Shown: positions 35,453-45,147 of the stretch, piece after piece
How the letters are laid out: each line of letters begins with the position of its first letter
How positions within the stretch are numbered: position 1 is the first letter of the stretch
Assembly (NCBI RefSeq): GCF_025147485.1
Contig: NZ_CP102263.1
Coordinates: 1,687,501 to 1,751,500, forward strand
DNA from: Bacteroides uniformis
GTDB lineage: Bacteria > Bacteroidota > Bacteroidia > Bacteroidales > Bacteroidaceae
DNA: 64,000 nucleotides
Reading direction: 5' to 3'
Program-made: the position numbers and the translations under genes
The notes under the pieces: generated by a model
What the model saw: the letters and a program-made list of their open reading frames with translations, nothing else
What the model was told of the DNA's origin: nothing
Database searches by the model: none

Positions 35453-37120
35453 TTACTTCTTCTCGGTCGCTGTGGAGTCTGCCTGCTGTCGGAAGGGTTC
35501 CCGGTAGTTGAGCCCGTCTCTCCGGTAGAGGCCGATGAGTCCGGCCAGTCGGGTAGTGAAGTTTGTATAATCTTTCTTTTCCAGTTGTGTCCATTGTACT
35601 TCGGCAAGGGCGGCCATACGGGGGAGAACCATATACTCTACCTGTTCGCTGGTCGGGATGTATTCTGTCCAAAGGTTGGCTTGTGTGCCGAGTATGTGCT
35701 TGGCTTGTTCTTCGGTCAGTGAGGCGGTAGGATTCAGACTGTATACTTTCTCCAATGGGACAAAGCCTCCGATGGCAAATGGTTCGTGCCGGGTATCCTC
35801 ACTTTGGTAATAATCAAAGTAGCAATAGTCATTGGGTGTCATTATCACGTCGTGTCCCAGTTGGGCCGCCTTGATTCCTCCTGCCGAGCCACGCCATGAC
35901 ATAACAGTTGCGTTGGGGGCGACGTCGCCTTCCAGAATCTCATCCCAGCCGATAATCTGGCGTCCTTTACTATTGAGGAGCTTTTCGATACGTGTCATAC
36001 AATAGCTCTGCAGACGGTCTTCGGCAGTATGGTTCTTGTCGGCTTTCAATTTTTCGGTTCTGATACGTGCCTGGCATTTGGGACACTTTTCCCAACGGGT
36101 GCGGGGAGCTTCGTCACCGCCGATGTGGATGTATTTGGAAGGGAATATGTCAATGATTTCGGCCATGACATCTTCGAGGAACTGCATGGACTTTTCGTTG
36201 CCGATGCACAGCACATCTTCGAATACGCCCCAACGTGGGCACACTTCATACGGTCCACCGGTACATCCCATTTCGGGATAGGCGGCCAGTGCGGCAAGCA
36301 TGTGTCCGGGCAGGTCTACTTCGGGGATGACCGTGATATAGCGCTCCCCGGCATATTTTACGATTTCTTTGGCTTGCTCCTGCGTATAGAAACCGCCATA
36401 CCGGGTGTTGTCATACTCTTCGGTGTTCCGGCCGATAACGGTACGGTCGCGCCAGGCGCCAATTTCCGTCAGCTTGGGATACTTCTTTATTTCTATTCTC
36501 CAGCCTTGGTCTTCGGTGAGGTGCCAGTGGAAGGTATTCATATTGTGAAGTGCCAGCAAGTCTATGTATTTTTTTACGAACTCAATGGGAAAGAAGTGGC
36601 GGCCCACATCGAGGTGCATGCCCCGGTAGCTGAAGCGGGGTTCATCCTGGATGCTGCCGGCAGGCAATAGGATAGAGGTGGCTTTGGTTTCGGCGGGGAT
36701 TGATTTACGCAGGGTTTGTATACCGTAGAACACCCCGTTCTCGGTCTGTCCGTTTAGGGTCACCCGGTCGGCTTTGACGGTCAGCACATAGCCTTCCCGG
36801 TTGCTGATGGCCGGATCCAGTCCCAATGTGATGGCGCCTTTGGGCGCTTCGCTCCCCGGGGCAAGGGCTTCTGTCTGGAGGGTGTGGCCGGTGGACTGGC
36901 TGATGTATTCGGCCAAAAACTCGGCATTGCGTTTCAAAAGTTCATTGTGTTCGGGGTAGGCGATGATGGTACCGTCATTCAGGTTGAAGGGGGATTCCTG
37001 ACTCAAGGCAACCTCCTGGGGCAGGGGAATGACTTGATAGTTGGCTGTTGTTTCTACTCCGCATGAAGAGCAGGCCAGGATGAGAGTGCCTGCAAGGAGC
37101 ATGTGTGTAAGTTTTCTCAT
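35453..37120 (-). CDS. GH20 beta-N-acetylhexosaminidase lipoprotein
   Basis: A 555-residue lipoprotein (signal LLAGTLILACSSC). Residues about 25-150 form the GH20b support domain and the rest the TIM barrel. The catalytic Asp-Glu pair is in HIGGDEAP near residue 336; MHLDVGRHFFP and NTFHWHLTEDQGWR are substrate-side motifs. It removes terminal GlcNAc or GalNAc from host or bacterial glycans at the cell surface. Its last codon touches the last codon of the MBOAT gene. Confidence 0.95.
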   Translation of the reverse strand: MRKLTHMLLAGTLILACSSCGVETTANYQVIPLPQEVALSQESPFNLNDGTIIAYPEHNELLKRNAEFLAEYISQSTGHTLQTEALAPGSEAPKGAITLGLDPAISNREGYVLTVKADRVTLNGQTENGVFYGIQTLRKSIPAETKATSILLPAGSIQDEPRFSYRGMHLDVGRHFFPIEFVKKYIDLLALHNMNTFHWHLTEDQGWRIEIKKYPKLTEIGAWRDRTVIGRNTEEYDNTRYGGFYTQEQAKEIVKYAGERYITVIPEVDLPGHMLAALAAYPEMGCTGGPYEVCPRWGVFEDVLCIGNEKSMQFLEDVMAEIIDIFPSKYIHIGGDEAPRTRWEKCPKCQARIRTEKLKADKNHTAEDRLQSYCMTRIEKLLNSKGRQIIGWDEILEGDVAPNATVMSWRGSAGGIKAAQLGHDVIMTPNDYCYFDYYQSEDTRHEPFAIGGFVPLEKVYSLNPTASLTEEQAKHILGTQANLWTEYIPTSEQVEYMVLPRMAALAEVQWTQLEKKDYTNFTTRLAGLIGLYRRDGLNYREPFRQQADSTATEKK

Positions 37121-37149
37121 GGTATTGAACTGATTAAATTAGTGTCTGA

Positions 37150-37157
37150 CAAATATA
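37150..37157 (-). promoter_or_regulatory. Promoter -7 box of the GH20 gene
   Basis: TATATTTG on the minus strand, 30 bases before the start codon. No -33 box at the expected place. Confidence 0.5.
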
Positions 37158-37210
37158 CTAAAAAAATACTAAAGAGGCAGAGGAGAAGGGGATAAATGCA
37201 TGCTCATACC

Positions 37211-38047
37211 TCAGTTCTTCTTTGCTCTGTACTCCTTGGGTGACATTCCCGTGTGTTTCTTGAAATATCGTCCGAAGAAAGACTGGTCGGGAAAACGATA
37301 TTTGTCGGCAATCTCTTTCAGTGACATGCCGGTGGATTGCAGTGCCATTTTCAGTTCCAATATCAGGTTTTCGTCAATGATTTCTTTGGCAGAATTTTCC
37401 GCCACTTGTTTGGTGATGGCAGATAGGTAGCGGGTCGAAATGCAGAGTTGGTCAGCATAAAAAACGACATCCCGCTGGGTAGCACAGTACGTATGTACCA
37501 GATTTATAAACTTTTTGAACAATTCTTCTTTCCGGTTACTGCCATTGATTTGCTCTTCCGTAAAGTAACGTTGAACCTTGTCGTAGGTGTCGAGAAAGAA
37601 AATTTGCAGCAGGTTTTGTGCAATGGCTTCGCGATACAGATTTTCAGAATCGCGGTAGATGGCATTGCTTGCCGTGATGAGTCCTGTGATAGCACGAACC
37701 GGTTCGTCTTCGGTATGCGTATAGCATGCATTCTCCTTTATAAAATGTATGAAGGGCGGCTCTAAACGGAAGCATGCCGTCTTGAACATTGTCTCGGAAT
37801 AGGCAAAGAAGTCCACCAGGAAATCTTTACTCGCACTTGTCAGTGAAATAATGGAACTTGGAAGCAGCGTAATGTGCGTATTGGGTACAATATGATATTT
37901 TCTTAAATCTATTGTGATATTTGCTTCTCCACGGGTGCAGAACATCAGTGCTCCATTGTTCATTTTCAGAAGACGTTCCCGGAAGAATTCCAGCTTGTCT
38001 GTTCCGGCTCTGAACGTTTCTTGTTTGGTAGTCAGTAATGGGTTCAT
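37211..38047 (-). CDS. AraC-family transcriptional regulator
   Basis: A 278-residue regulator with a cupin-like N-terminal domain and two helix-turn-helix motifs at the C-terminus (VVFYADQLCISTRYLSAITK and SLKEIADKYRFPDQSFFGRYFKK, about residues 195-262). It is divergent from the second RND system and is its likely regulator. Stop codon TAA at 37211-37213; about 90 bases separate it from the GH20 gene. Confidence 0.92.
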   Translation of the reverse strand: MNPLLTTKQETFRAGTDKLEFFRERLLKMNNGALMFCTRGEANITIDLRKYHIVPNTHITLLPSSIISLTSASKDFLVDFFAYSETMFKTACFRLEPPFIHFIKENACYTHTEDEPVRAITGLITASNAIYRDSENLYREAIAQNLLQIFFLDTYDKVQRYFTEEQINGSNRKEELFKKFINLVHTYCATQRDVVFYADQLCISTRYLSAITKQVAENSAKEIIDENLILELKMALQSTGMSLKEIADKYRFPDQSFFGRYFKKHTGMSPKEYRAKKN

Positions 38048-38075
38048 ATGTTAGATTGCTTATGATTTGCGGTTA

Positions 38076-38106
38076 CAAAGGTACGAGTTCTTTTTGGATT
38101 GTTAAA
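38076..38106 (-). promoter_or_regulatory. Promoter of the AraC gene
   Basis: Minus strand: TTTA (38106-38103), 19-base spacer, TACCTTTG (38083-38076), 28 bases before the start codon. Confidence 0.6.
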
Positions 38107-38171
38107 TGGCATGTTCCGAAAATGAACAGTCGTGTACCTTCAATGAAACAAATGGTTGTTCAAAAACGGCA

Positions 38172-38179
38172 TACCTTTG
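38172..38179 (+). promoter_or_regulatory. Promoter -7 box of the second RND operon
   Basis: TACCTTTG on the plus strand, 59 bases before ATG 38238. No good -33 element, which fits a promoter needing an activator such as the divergent AraC protein. Confidence 0.5.
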
Positions 38180-38237
38180 CTGCCGGCTTAAAAAATGAAA
38201 GAGAAAGCCGACGTATTATTTTTTTAAGATAAAAAGT

Positions 38238-39353
38238 ATGATAACAAAAAAGAGTATGATGAAACAGATGATGACCGTCATCTGTAGTGCAACACTGGCA
38301 GCCTGCGGCAGCGCGCCTGTCGTGCAACCCCAGTCGGAATATCAGGTGATGACTATTTCGACTACCGACAAAGAACTGCAGACAATTTATTCCGCAGCCA
38401 TCCGCGGACGGCAGGACATTGACATCTATCCGCAGGTGTCCGGTACACTCACCAAACTTTGTGTGGAGGAAGGACAGACCGTGCGTCGGGGGCAAGTCTT
38501 GTTTATTATCGACCAGGTGCCCTATCTGGCAGCCTTGCGCACAGCAGAAGCCAATGTGGAAGCTGCCCGTGCCGGCGTGGCCACTTCGCAACTGACATAT
38601 GACAGCAAGAAGGAGCTTTATGCCCAGAAGGTGATTTCCGAGTTTGACTTAAAGACTTCCTACAACAGCCTGCTGACAGCGAAAGCCCAGTTGGCCCAAG
38701 CCGAGGCGCAGCAGGTGAATGCCGCCAATAACCTCTCTTATACAGAAGTGAAGAGTCCGGCAGATGGAATGGTAGGTACGCTCCCTTATAGGGTGGGGAC
38801 GTTGGTCAGCGCCAGTTTGCCCAAACCACTGACGACCGTATCCGATAATTCTAATATGTATGTCTATTTCTCCATGACAGAGAATCAGTTGCTTGACCTC
38901 ACCCGCCGCTACGGCTCCAAGGATAAGGCGCTGGCAGAGATGGACTCTATCGAATTACAGCTCAATGACCGTTCTGTCTATCCGCAAGAAGGTAAGATAG
39001 AAACTATCAGTGGTGTAATTGATACCTCTACGGGTACAGTCAGTCTGCGTGCCGTGTTCCCCAATAAAGAGGGATTGCTGACCAGTGGCGGTTCGGGCAA
39101 CGTCATCATCCCGGTACGGAAAGAGAACTGCATCGTTGTTCCCCAGAGTGCCACTTACGAAGTACAGGACAAGGTCTATGTATATAAGGTAGTTGACGGC
39201 AAGGCGCAATCAGTTCCCGTGCAAGTGACCCGTGTGAATGGAGGTCAGGAATATATCGTAGAGAGTGGCTTGAAAGTGGGGGACACAATTGTGGCCGAAG
39301 GCGTGGGTTTGCTGCGTGAAGGTACCTCCGTCCAACCCAAAACGAATGAATGA
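38238..39353 (+). CDS. RND efflux periplasmic adaptor (lipoprotein)
   Basis: A 371-residue membrane-fusion protein. The lipobox is in TLAACGSAP near residue 22; lipoyl half-motifs are DIYPQVSGTLTKLCVEEGQTV and YTEVKSPADGMVGTLPYRVG. Start uncertain among three close ATGs (38238, 38256, 38259). First gene of the second complete tripartite pump. Confidence 0.93.
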   Translation: MITKKSMMKQMMTVICSATLAACGSAPVVQPQSEYQVMTISTTDKELQTIYSAAIRGRQDIDIYPQVSGTLTKLCVEEGQTVRRGQVLFIIDQVPYLAALRTAEANVEAARAGVATSQLTYDSKKELYAQKVISEFDLKTSYNSLLTAKAQLAQAEAQQVNAANNLSYTEVKSPADGMVGTLPYRVGTLVSASLPKPLTTVSDNSNMYVYFSMTENQLLDLTRRYGSKDKALAEMDSIELQLNDRSVYPQEGKIETISGVIDTSTGTVSLRAVFPNKEGLLTSGGSGNVIIPVRKENCIVVPQSATYEVQDKVYVYKVVDGKAQSVPVQVTRVNGGQEYIVESGLKVGDTIVAEGVGLLREGTSVQPKTNE

Positions 39354-39373
39354 TAATTTTTAACCGATAGAAT

Positions 39374-42300
39374 ATGAACCTCAGAACTTTTATAGAACGC
39401 CCCGTTTTTTCGGCAGTCATCTCCATTACGATTGTCATTCTGGGCATCATCGGATTGTTCACCTTGCCCGTTGAGCAATATCCCGACATTGCGCCGCCCA
39501 CCATCATGGTGAGCACCACTTACTATGGTGCCAGTGCGGAAACCCTTCAGAAAAGTGTTATCGCTCCGTTGGAAGAGGCCATCAACGGTGTGGAGGACAT
39601 GACTTACATGACTTCTACCGCCAGCAATGCAGGGTCGGTTTCCATTACTGTTTACTTCAAGCAGGGTACAGACCCGGACATGGCGGCGGTCAATGTGCAG
39701 AACCGTGTGTCCAAAGCTACGGGGCAGCTTCCTGCCGAAGTAACCCAGGTGGGTGTCACCACCAGCAAGCGGCAGACCAGTATCTTACAGATGTTCTCTT
39801 TATATAGCCCTGATGACAGCTATGACGAGAACTTTCTTGCCAACTATATCAGTATCAACCTGAAGCCGCAGATTCTCCGTATCTCCGGTGTGGGCGATAT
39901 GATGATTATGGGTGGTGACTACAGCATGCGTATCTGGATGAAACCGGATGTCATGGCGCAGTACAAGCTGATACCTTCGGATGTGACGGCTGTGCTGGCA
40001 GAGCAGAATATCGAATCGGCCACCGGGTCGTTTGGTGAGAACTCGGATGAGACGTATCAATATACCATGAAATATACGGGACGCCTCATTACTCCTGAGG
40101 AGTTCGGCGACATCGTCATCCGTTCTACCGAAGACGGCGAGGTGCTGAAACTGAAGGACATCGCCGATATAGAGCTGGGTAAGGACAGTTATGCCTACAA
40201 AGGTACCATGGATGGACATCCCGGTATCTCCTGCATGGTGTTCCAGACCGCGGGCTCCAATGCCACGGAAGTGAACCGGCAGATTGACCGGCTCCTTGAA
40301 GAAGCACGCAAGGACTTGCCGAAAGGCGTGGAGCTTACCCAGATGATGTCCAGCAACGATTTCCTCTTCGCCTCTATCCACGAAGTGGTGAAAACGCTGA
40401 TTGAGGCTATTATCCTGGTTATCCTGGTGGTTTATGTCTTTTTGCAAGACATCCGCTCTACGCTGATTCCGCTGGTAGGTATCGTTGTTTCACTGATTGG
40501 TACGTTTGCTTTCATGTCCGTTGCCGGATTCAGTATCAACCTGATTACGCTGTTTGCGCTGGTATTGGTGATTGGTACGGTGGTGGATGACGCCATTGTC
40601 GTGGTGGAGGCGGTGCAGGCACGGTTTGATGTGGGCTATAAGTCCTCCTATATGGCAAGTATCGATGCGATGAAGGGCATCAGCAACGCGGTTATCACTT
40701 CTTCACTGGTGTTTATGGCGGTGTTTATTCCGGTATCGTTCATGGGAGGGACTTCCGGTACGTTCTATACCCAGTTTGGGTTGACGATGGCGGTGGCCGT
40801 TGGTATTTCGGCGATTAATGCGTTGACACTCAGTCCCGCACTTTGTGCCTTGCTGCTGAAGCCTTATATCAATGAGGACGGAACGGAGAAGAATAATTTT
40901 GCTTCGCGCTTCCGCAAGGCATTCAACACGGCTTTCGAGGCGGTGGTCGAGAAGTATAAGAAGATAGTGTTGCTGTTCATCAAGCGCCGCTGGCTGGGAT
41001 GGTCGTTGCTGGCACTTTCGGTGGTGCTGCTGGTATTCCTGATGAATACCACCAAGACCGGACTGGTGCCCGACGAGGACCAAGGAACGTTGTTTGTCAA
41101 CGTTAGCACCGCTCCGGGTAGCTCGCTCAAGACGACAAATGACATTATAGACCGCGTGGAGAAGCGTCTGGAAGACCTTCCTCAGAAATTGCACTTGCAG
41201 AAAGTTGCCGGTTATGGTCTGCTGTCCGGGCAGGGAAATTCTTTCGGTATGATTATCGTGAAGCTGAAACCTTGGGACGAGCGTACGGCAAAGGAAGACC
41301 AGGTGCAGGCAGTCGTCAACCAGATATACGCTCGCACGGCGGATATTAAGGATGCTACAGTCTTTGCCATTGCTCCGGGTATGATTCCGGGCTATGGTAT
41401 GGGTAATGCGCTGGACTTGAATGTGCAGGACAAGCAGGGAGGGGATATGAACACCTTCTTCCAGACCACCCAGCAGTATCTGGCGGCACTGAACCAGCGT
41501 CCGGAAATTTCGATGGCATACTCCACGTTCGATGTACGCTATCCGCAGTGGACCGTCGAGGTGGATGCTTCCAAGTGCAAACGTGCCGGGATTACTCCCG
41601 ACCAGGTGTTGTCCACACTGTCGGGCTATTATGGCGGGCAATATGTCTCCAACTTCAACCGTTTCTCCAAAGTTTACAAGGTAATGATTCAGGCCGACCC
41701 GAAGTTCCGTTTGGATGAGGCTTCACTGAACAATGCCTTTGTGCGCATGTCCAACGGTGAGATGGCTCCGTTGAGCCAGTTCGTTACGCTGACCCGTTCC
41801 TACGGTGCCGAGTCCTTGAGCCGCTTCAACATGTTCAACTCCATTGCCGTGAATGCCATGCCTGCTGAGGGATACAGTACCGGTGACGCCATCCGTGCCG
41901 TACAAGAAACGGCGGAGATAGCCTTGCCGAAGGGATATGGCTATGACTTTGGTGGCATCACCCGCGAGGAAAGCCAGCAGAGTGGTACTACAGTCATCAT
42001 CTTCGGTATCTGTATCTTGATGATTTACTTGATTCTGAGTGCGCTTTACGAGAGCTTTCTGATTCCGTTTGCCGTTATCCTGGCCGTTCCTGCGGGCCTG
42101 ATGGGGTCGTTCCTTTTTGCCAGGATAGCCGGGTTGGAGAATAATATCTATTTGCAGACGGGACTTATCATGCTGATAGGTCTGTTGGCAAAGACTGCTA
42201 TTCTGTTGACGGAGTATGCCGCCGAGCGCCGTAAAGCGGGAATGGGGCTGATTGCTTCTGCCGTCAGTGCGGCAAAGGCGCGTTTCCGTCCCATCCTGAT

Positions 42301-42565
42301 GACGGTACTGACGATGATTTTCGGCCTTTTCCCCTTGGTGGTTGCCACGGGTGTCGGAGCCAACGGTAACCGTTCATTGGGTACGGGTGTTGTCGGTGGT
42401 ATGTTCATCGGCACATTGGCGCTGCTGTTCATTGTTCCTGTCTTGTTCATCAGTTTCCAGTGGTTGCAGGAGCGGCTTCGTCCTGCCCAATCCGTCCCGA
42501 CGAGCGACTGGCAGATTGAGGAAGAGATGAAAGTAAGCCGGAAGGAGATAGAAGAATCACATTAG
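39374..42565 (+). CDS. RND efflux transporter, HAE1 type
   Basis: A 1063-residue pump starting MNLRTFIERPVFSAVISI. GTVVDDAIVVVEAV carries the TM4 aspartate pair and LAKTAILLTEYA the TM10 lysine; FMGGTSGTFYTQFGLTMAVAV is the typical TM6 region. Closest in style to AcrB/MexB-type hydrophobic-amphiphilic exporters; the substrate cannot be read from sequence. Confidence 0.95.
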   Translation: MNLRTFIERPVFSAVISITIVILGIIGLFTLPVEQYPDIAPPTIMVSTTYYGASAETLQKSVIAPLEEAINGVEDMTYMTSTASNAGSVSITVYFKQGTDPDMAAVNVQNRVSKATGQLPAEVTQVGVTTSKRQTSILQMFSLYSPDDSYDENFLANYISINLKPQILRISGVGDMMIMGGDYSMRIWMKPDVMAQYKLIPSDVTAVLAEQNIESATGSFGENSDETYQYTMKYTGRLITPEEFGDIVIRSTEDGEVLKLKDIADIELGKDSYAYKGTMDGHPGISCMVFQTAGSNATEVNRQIDRLLEEARKDLPKGVELTQMMSSNDFLFASIHEVVKTLIEAIILVILVVYVFLQDIRSTLIPLVGIVVSLIGTFAFMSVAGFSINLITLFALVLVIGTVVDDAIVVVEAVQARFDVGYKSSYMASIDAMKGISNAVITSSLVFMAVFIPVSFMGGTSGTFYTQFGLTMAVAVGISAINALTLSPALCALLLKPYINEDGTEKNNFASRFRKAFNTAFEAVVEKYKKIVLLFIKRRWLGWSLLALSVVLLVFLMNTTKTGLVPDEDQGTLFVNVSTAPGSSLKTTNDIIDRVEKRLEDLPQKLHLQKVAGYGLLSGQGNSFGMIIVKLKPWDERTAKEDQVQAVVNQIYARTADIKDATVFAIAPGMIPGYGMGNALDLNVQDKQGGDMNTFFQTTQQYLAALNQRPEISMAYSTFDVRYPQWTVEVDASKCKRAGITPDQVLSTLSGYYGGQYVSNFNRFSKVYKVMIQADPKFRLDEASLNNAFVRMSNGEMAPLSQFVTLTRSYGAESLSRFNMFNSIAVNAMPAEGYSTGDAIRAVQETAEIALPKGYGYDFGGITREESQQSGTTVIIFGICILMIYLILSALYESFLIPFAVILAVPAGLMGSFLFARIAGLENNIYLQTGLIMLIGLLAKTAILLTEYAAERRKAGMGLIASAVSAAKARFRPILMTVLTMIFGLFPLVVATGVGANGNRSLGTGVVGGMFIGTLALLFIVPVLFISFQWLQERLRPAQSVPTSDWQIEEEMKVSRKEIEESH

Positions 42566-42596
42566 TACATTATCGCGTAACTAACATAAAAAAATA

Positions 42597-43997
42597 ATGA
42601 AGAAACAATTCATATTATTAGCTGTCGTCGGCTTGGTACTGACCAGTTGCGGCATCTATACCAAATACCAGCGCCCGGAGGACATCACGACCGATGGACT
42701 TTATGGACACGATTTGGATGGGCAAAGTCTGGATAGCCTGAGTCTGTTTGTGGCATCAGACACTGCCTCCATCGCTTCCCTTTCCTGGCGCGAGCTTTTT
42801 ACGGACCCGCAATTACAGTCGCTCATCGAGCAAGCCTTGCAAGGCAACACCGACCTGCTTTCCGCCCGGCAACGTATCAAGGAGGCGGAAGCCACGCTGA
42901 TGTCGGCCAAACTTTCGTACCTGCCTTCGTTTATGCTCACTCCGCAGGGTGGCGTCAGCAGTTTCGACAATTCCAAAGGCTCGTGGACCTATTCCGGCAT
43001 TGCCTCGGCAAGTTGGGAAGTCGATATTTTTGGTAAGTTGACCAATGCCAAACGCCGTTCCAAAGCGCTCTACCTTCAAAGCTTGGAGTACGAACAAGCC
43101 GTCAGCACTTCGCTGATAGCTAATGTGGCCAATCTGTACTACACCTTGCTGATGCTCGACGAGCAATACCGCATTTCCGAAGAAACAGCCGCCAGTTGGC
43201 GCGAAAGTGTACGCACCATGCGAGCCATGATGGCTGCAGGCATGACGAACGAGGCGAGTGTCTCGCAATCCGAAGCCAACTGTCGTCAGGTGGAAGCTTC
43301 GCTGCTCGACCTCCGGCAGCAGGTAAAGGAAGTGGAGAACAGTCTCTCCATTCTGTTGGACGATGTTCCGGGCACCATTGAGCGTGGCCGGTTGGCGGGG
43401 CAGGAGTTCCCGCAGGAACTTGCGGTGGGCGTACCTCTGCAACTGCTTTCCCGCCGTCCCGATGTGAAAAGTGCCGAACTCTCGCTGGCATCCGCTTTCT
43501 ACAGCACCAATGCCGCCCGTTCTGCTTTCTACCCCTCCATCACCTTGAGCGGTACAGCTGGCTGGACCAACTCGGCAGGAAGCATGATTGTCAATCCAGG
43601 AAAACTACTCTTCTCCGCCATCGGCTCGCTGACACAACCCTTGTTCAACAAAGGGCTGAACGTGGCACAGCTCAAGATAGCCAAAGCACAGCAGGAAGAA
43701 GCCAGGCTCGCTTTTCAGCAAGCTTTGCTCAATGCCGGTAGCGAAGTGAACAATGCTCTGACCCAAGTGCAGGTAGCCCGTGGAAAGACGGAGCTCCGCG
43801 CAAGGCAGATAACTTCACTGGAAACTACCGTCCGCAGCACCCGGTTACTGATGCAACACGGCACTTCCACCTATTTGGAAGTGCTCACTGCCCAGCAGGG
43901 GCTACTCTCTGCCCAACTGACACAGGTAGCCGACCGCTTTGATGAAATACAAGGTATCATCAACCTCTATCAAGCCCTTGGTGGAGGGCGGGAGTAA
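42597..43997 (+). CDS. Efflux outer-membrane factor (OMF) lipoprotein
   Basis: A 466-residue outer-membrane channel of the NodT/OprM type, with lipobox LTSCG near residue 18 and the two OEP repeats (SWRELFTDPQLQSLIEQAL and VGVPLQLLSRRPDVKSAEL). It completes the AraC-controlled pump and is followed by a long hairpin. Confidence 0.94.
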   Translation: MKKQFILLAVVGLVLTSCGIYTKYQRPEDITTDGLYGHDLDGQSLDSLSLFVASDTASIASLSWRELFTDPQLQSLIEQALQGNTDLLSARQRIKEAEATLMSAKLSYLPSFMLTPQGGVSSFDNSKGSWTYSGIASASWEVDIFGKLTNAKRRSKALYLQSLEYEQAVSTSLIANVANLYYTLLMLDEQYRISEETAASWRESVRTMRAMMAAGMTNEASVSQSEANCRQVEASLLDLRQQVKEVENSLSILLDDVPGTIERGRLAGQEFPQELAVGVPLQLLSRRPDVKSAELSLASAFYSTNAARSAFYPSITLSGTAGWTNSAGSMIVNPGKLLFSAIGSLTQPLFNKGLNVAQLKIAKAQQEEARLAFQQALLNAGSEVNNALTQVQVARGKTELRARQITSLETTVRSTRLLMQHGTSTYLEVLTAQQGLLSAQLTQVADRFDEIQGIINLYQALGGGRE

Positions 43998-44026
43998 AAT
44001 ATACTCTTTCTCATCTTCATTCTCTC

Positions 44027-44085
44027 GCCCCTCTATCAATCCGGCATTTCCTTTTTTTGTGGGAATCCGATGGTAGAGGGGCTTT
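44027..44085 (+). terminator. Long hairpin after the second RND operon
   Basis: GCCCCTCTA (44027-44035) pairs with TAGAGGGGC (44074-44082); a smaller inner stem can form around the T-run. The right arm is followed by TTTC only, so termination strength is uncertain. Confidence 0.55.
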
Positions 44086-44147
44086 CATATAAGCGGGCTA
44101 TGGCAAAAAAACTACGGTTTCTTGCCGTCAAACCGGGACAAACTTTA

Positions 44148-44155
44148 TAACTTTG
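44148..44155 (+). promoter_or_regulatory. Promoter -7 box of the SGNH hydrolase gene
   Basis: TAACTTTG, 29 bases before ATG 44184. A CTTG lies 23 bases upstream, slightly too far for a standard -33 element. Confidence 0.5.
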
Positions 44156-44183
44156 CGGCATACGACATAAAAATCTATCTATT

Positions 44184-44903
44184 ATGAACTGCAAATCCTT
44201 GTTTTTTCTGGTTGTTTTTTCCCTGACCCTTATATCAGGGGTGTTTGCTCAAAAGAAAGTTTCTATTCTTGGCGATTCCTATTCCACTTTTTACGGTCAT
44301 GTCTCTCCTGCCGCCAATCTCTGCTGGTATGGAGTTCCCGGCGAAAAGAAAGAGAATGATGTGACAAAGGTGGAGGAAACCTGGTGGTACCGTTTCATCC
44401 ATGAGCACGGCTTTCAGTTGGAACGCAACAATTCCTATTCCGGCTCCACCGTCTGTCATACCGGTTACGAGAAAGCCGATTACTCCGACCGTTCTTTTAT
44501 CACCCGTATTCACAACCTCGGCACCCCCGACATAATCCTTGTTTTTGGCGGTACCAATGACAGTTGGGCAGGTGCTCCCATTGGCGCATACCAATATGAT
44601 GGCTGGACGAAAGCCGATTTGTATAGCTTCCGTCCTGCCTTTTGCTATCTGCTTGCATCTCTCAAGCAGCTCTATCCTGCGGCCAGGATTTATAATATTA
44701 CCAATTCAGAATTATCCGAAGAGGTAACTGATTCCATGGATGAAATTTGCCGGCACTATGGCATCGAGAATATTCGTTTGCACGACATTGATAAACAATG
44801 GGGGCATCCTTCTGTGCAAGGAATGCAGAGTATCGATGCTCAGGTTTGGGAGTCTGTCTCCCCGATATTGGAGGCTTCTGTTTCTTTGCCTGCCAAGAAC
44901 TAA
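44184..44903 (+). CDS. Secreted SGNH/GDSL hydrolase
   Basis: A 239-residue protein with signal peptide (MNCKSLFFLVVFSLTLISGVFA). Block I is VSILGDSYSTFYGH near residue 26 (GDS serine), the block III is LVFGGTNDSWAG near 116 (GTND), and the late H lies in DKQWGHPSVQGM near 213. Esterase or deacetylase activity is likely; substrate unknown. Monocistronic; a perfect 66-bp palindrome starts 45 bases after the stop. Confidence 0.85.
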   Translation: MNCKSLFFLVVFSLTLISGVFAQKKVSILGDSYSTFYGHVSPAANLCWYGVPGEKKENDVTKVEETWWYRFIHEHGFQLERNNSYSGSTVCHTGYEKADYSDRSFITRIHNLGTPDIILVFGGTNDSWAGAPIGAYQYDGWTKADLYSFRPAFCYLLASLKQLYPAARIYNITNSELSEEVTDSMDEICRHYGIENIRLHDIDKQWGHPSVQGMQSIDAQVWESVSPILEASVSLPAKN

Positions 44904-44947
44904 GGACAGACTCATTGGGAGTTATCCTTTTCTATCCTAAATGCTAA

Positions 44948-45013
44948 TCTTTCCACTGCCGTATTCTTTTCTTTCCACAGCTGTGGAAAGAAAAGAATAC
45001 GGCAGTGGAAAGA
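44948..45013. repeat. 66-bp perfect palindrome
   Basis: The left arm (44948-44980) and the right arm (44981-45013) are exact reverse complements with no spacer; the centre is CACAGCTGTG. A cruciform in DNA or a 33-bp hairpin in RNA is possible. It lies between the SGNH gene and the promoter of the HU-like gene. No T-run follows. Confidence 0.95.
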
Positions 45014-45023
45014 AAGTAAAATC

Positions 45024-45054
45024 CTTGTGGCAAGAAAAATAATTAGTACCTTTA
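45024..45054 (+). promoter_or_regulatory. Promoter of the HU-like gene
   Basis: CTTG (45024-45027), 19-base spacer, TACCTTTA (45047-45054), each one base from consensus. It starts 11 bases after the palindrome, with a leader of about 90 bases before ATG 45148. Confidence 0.55.
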
Positions 45055-45147
45055 CTGCCAGCTTCTGCCGATTTCGAGAACATTTCTTCCCCAAGTTTGC
45101 TGCAAGTTTCCCTCAATTCTCTATAAACCATTAATTTAAATTATTTT

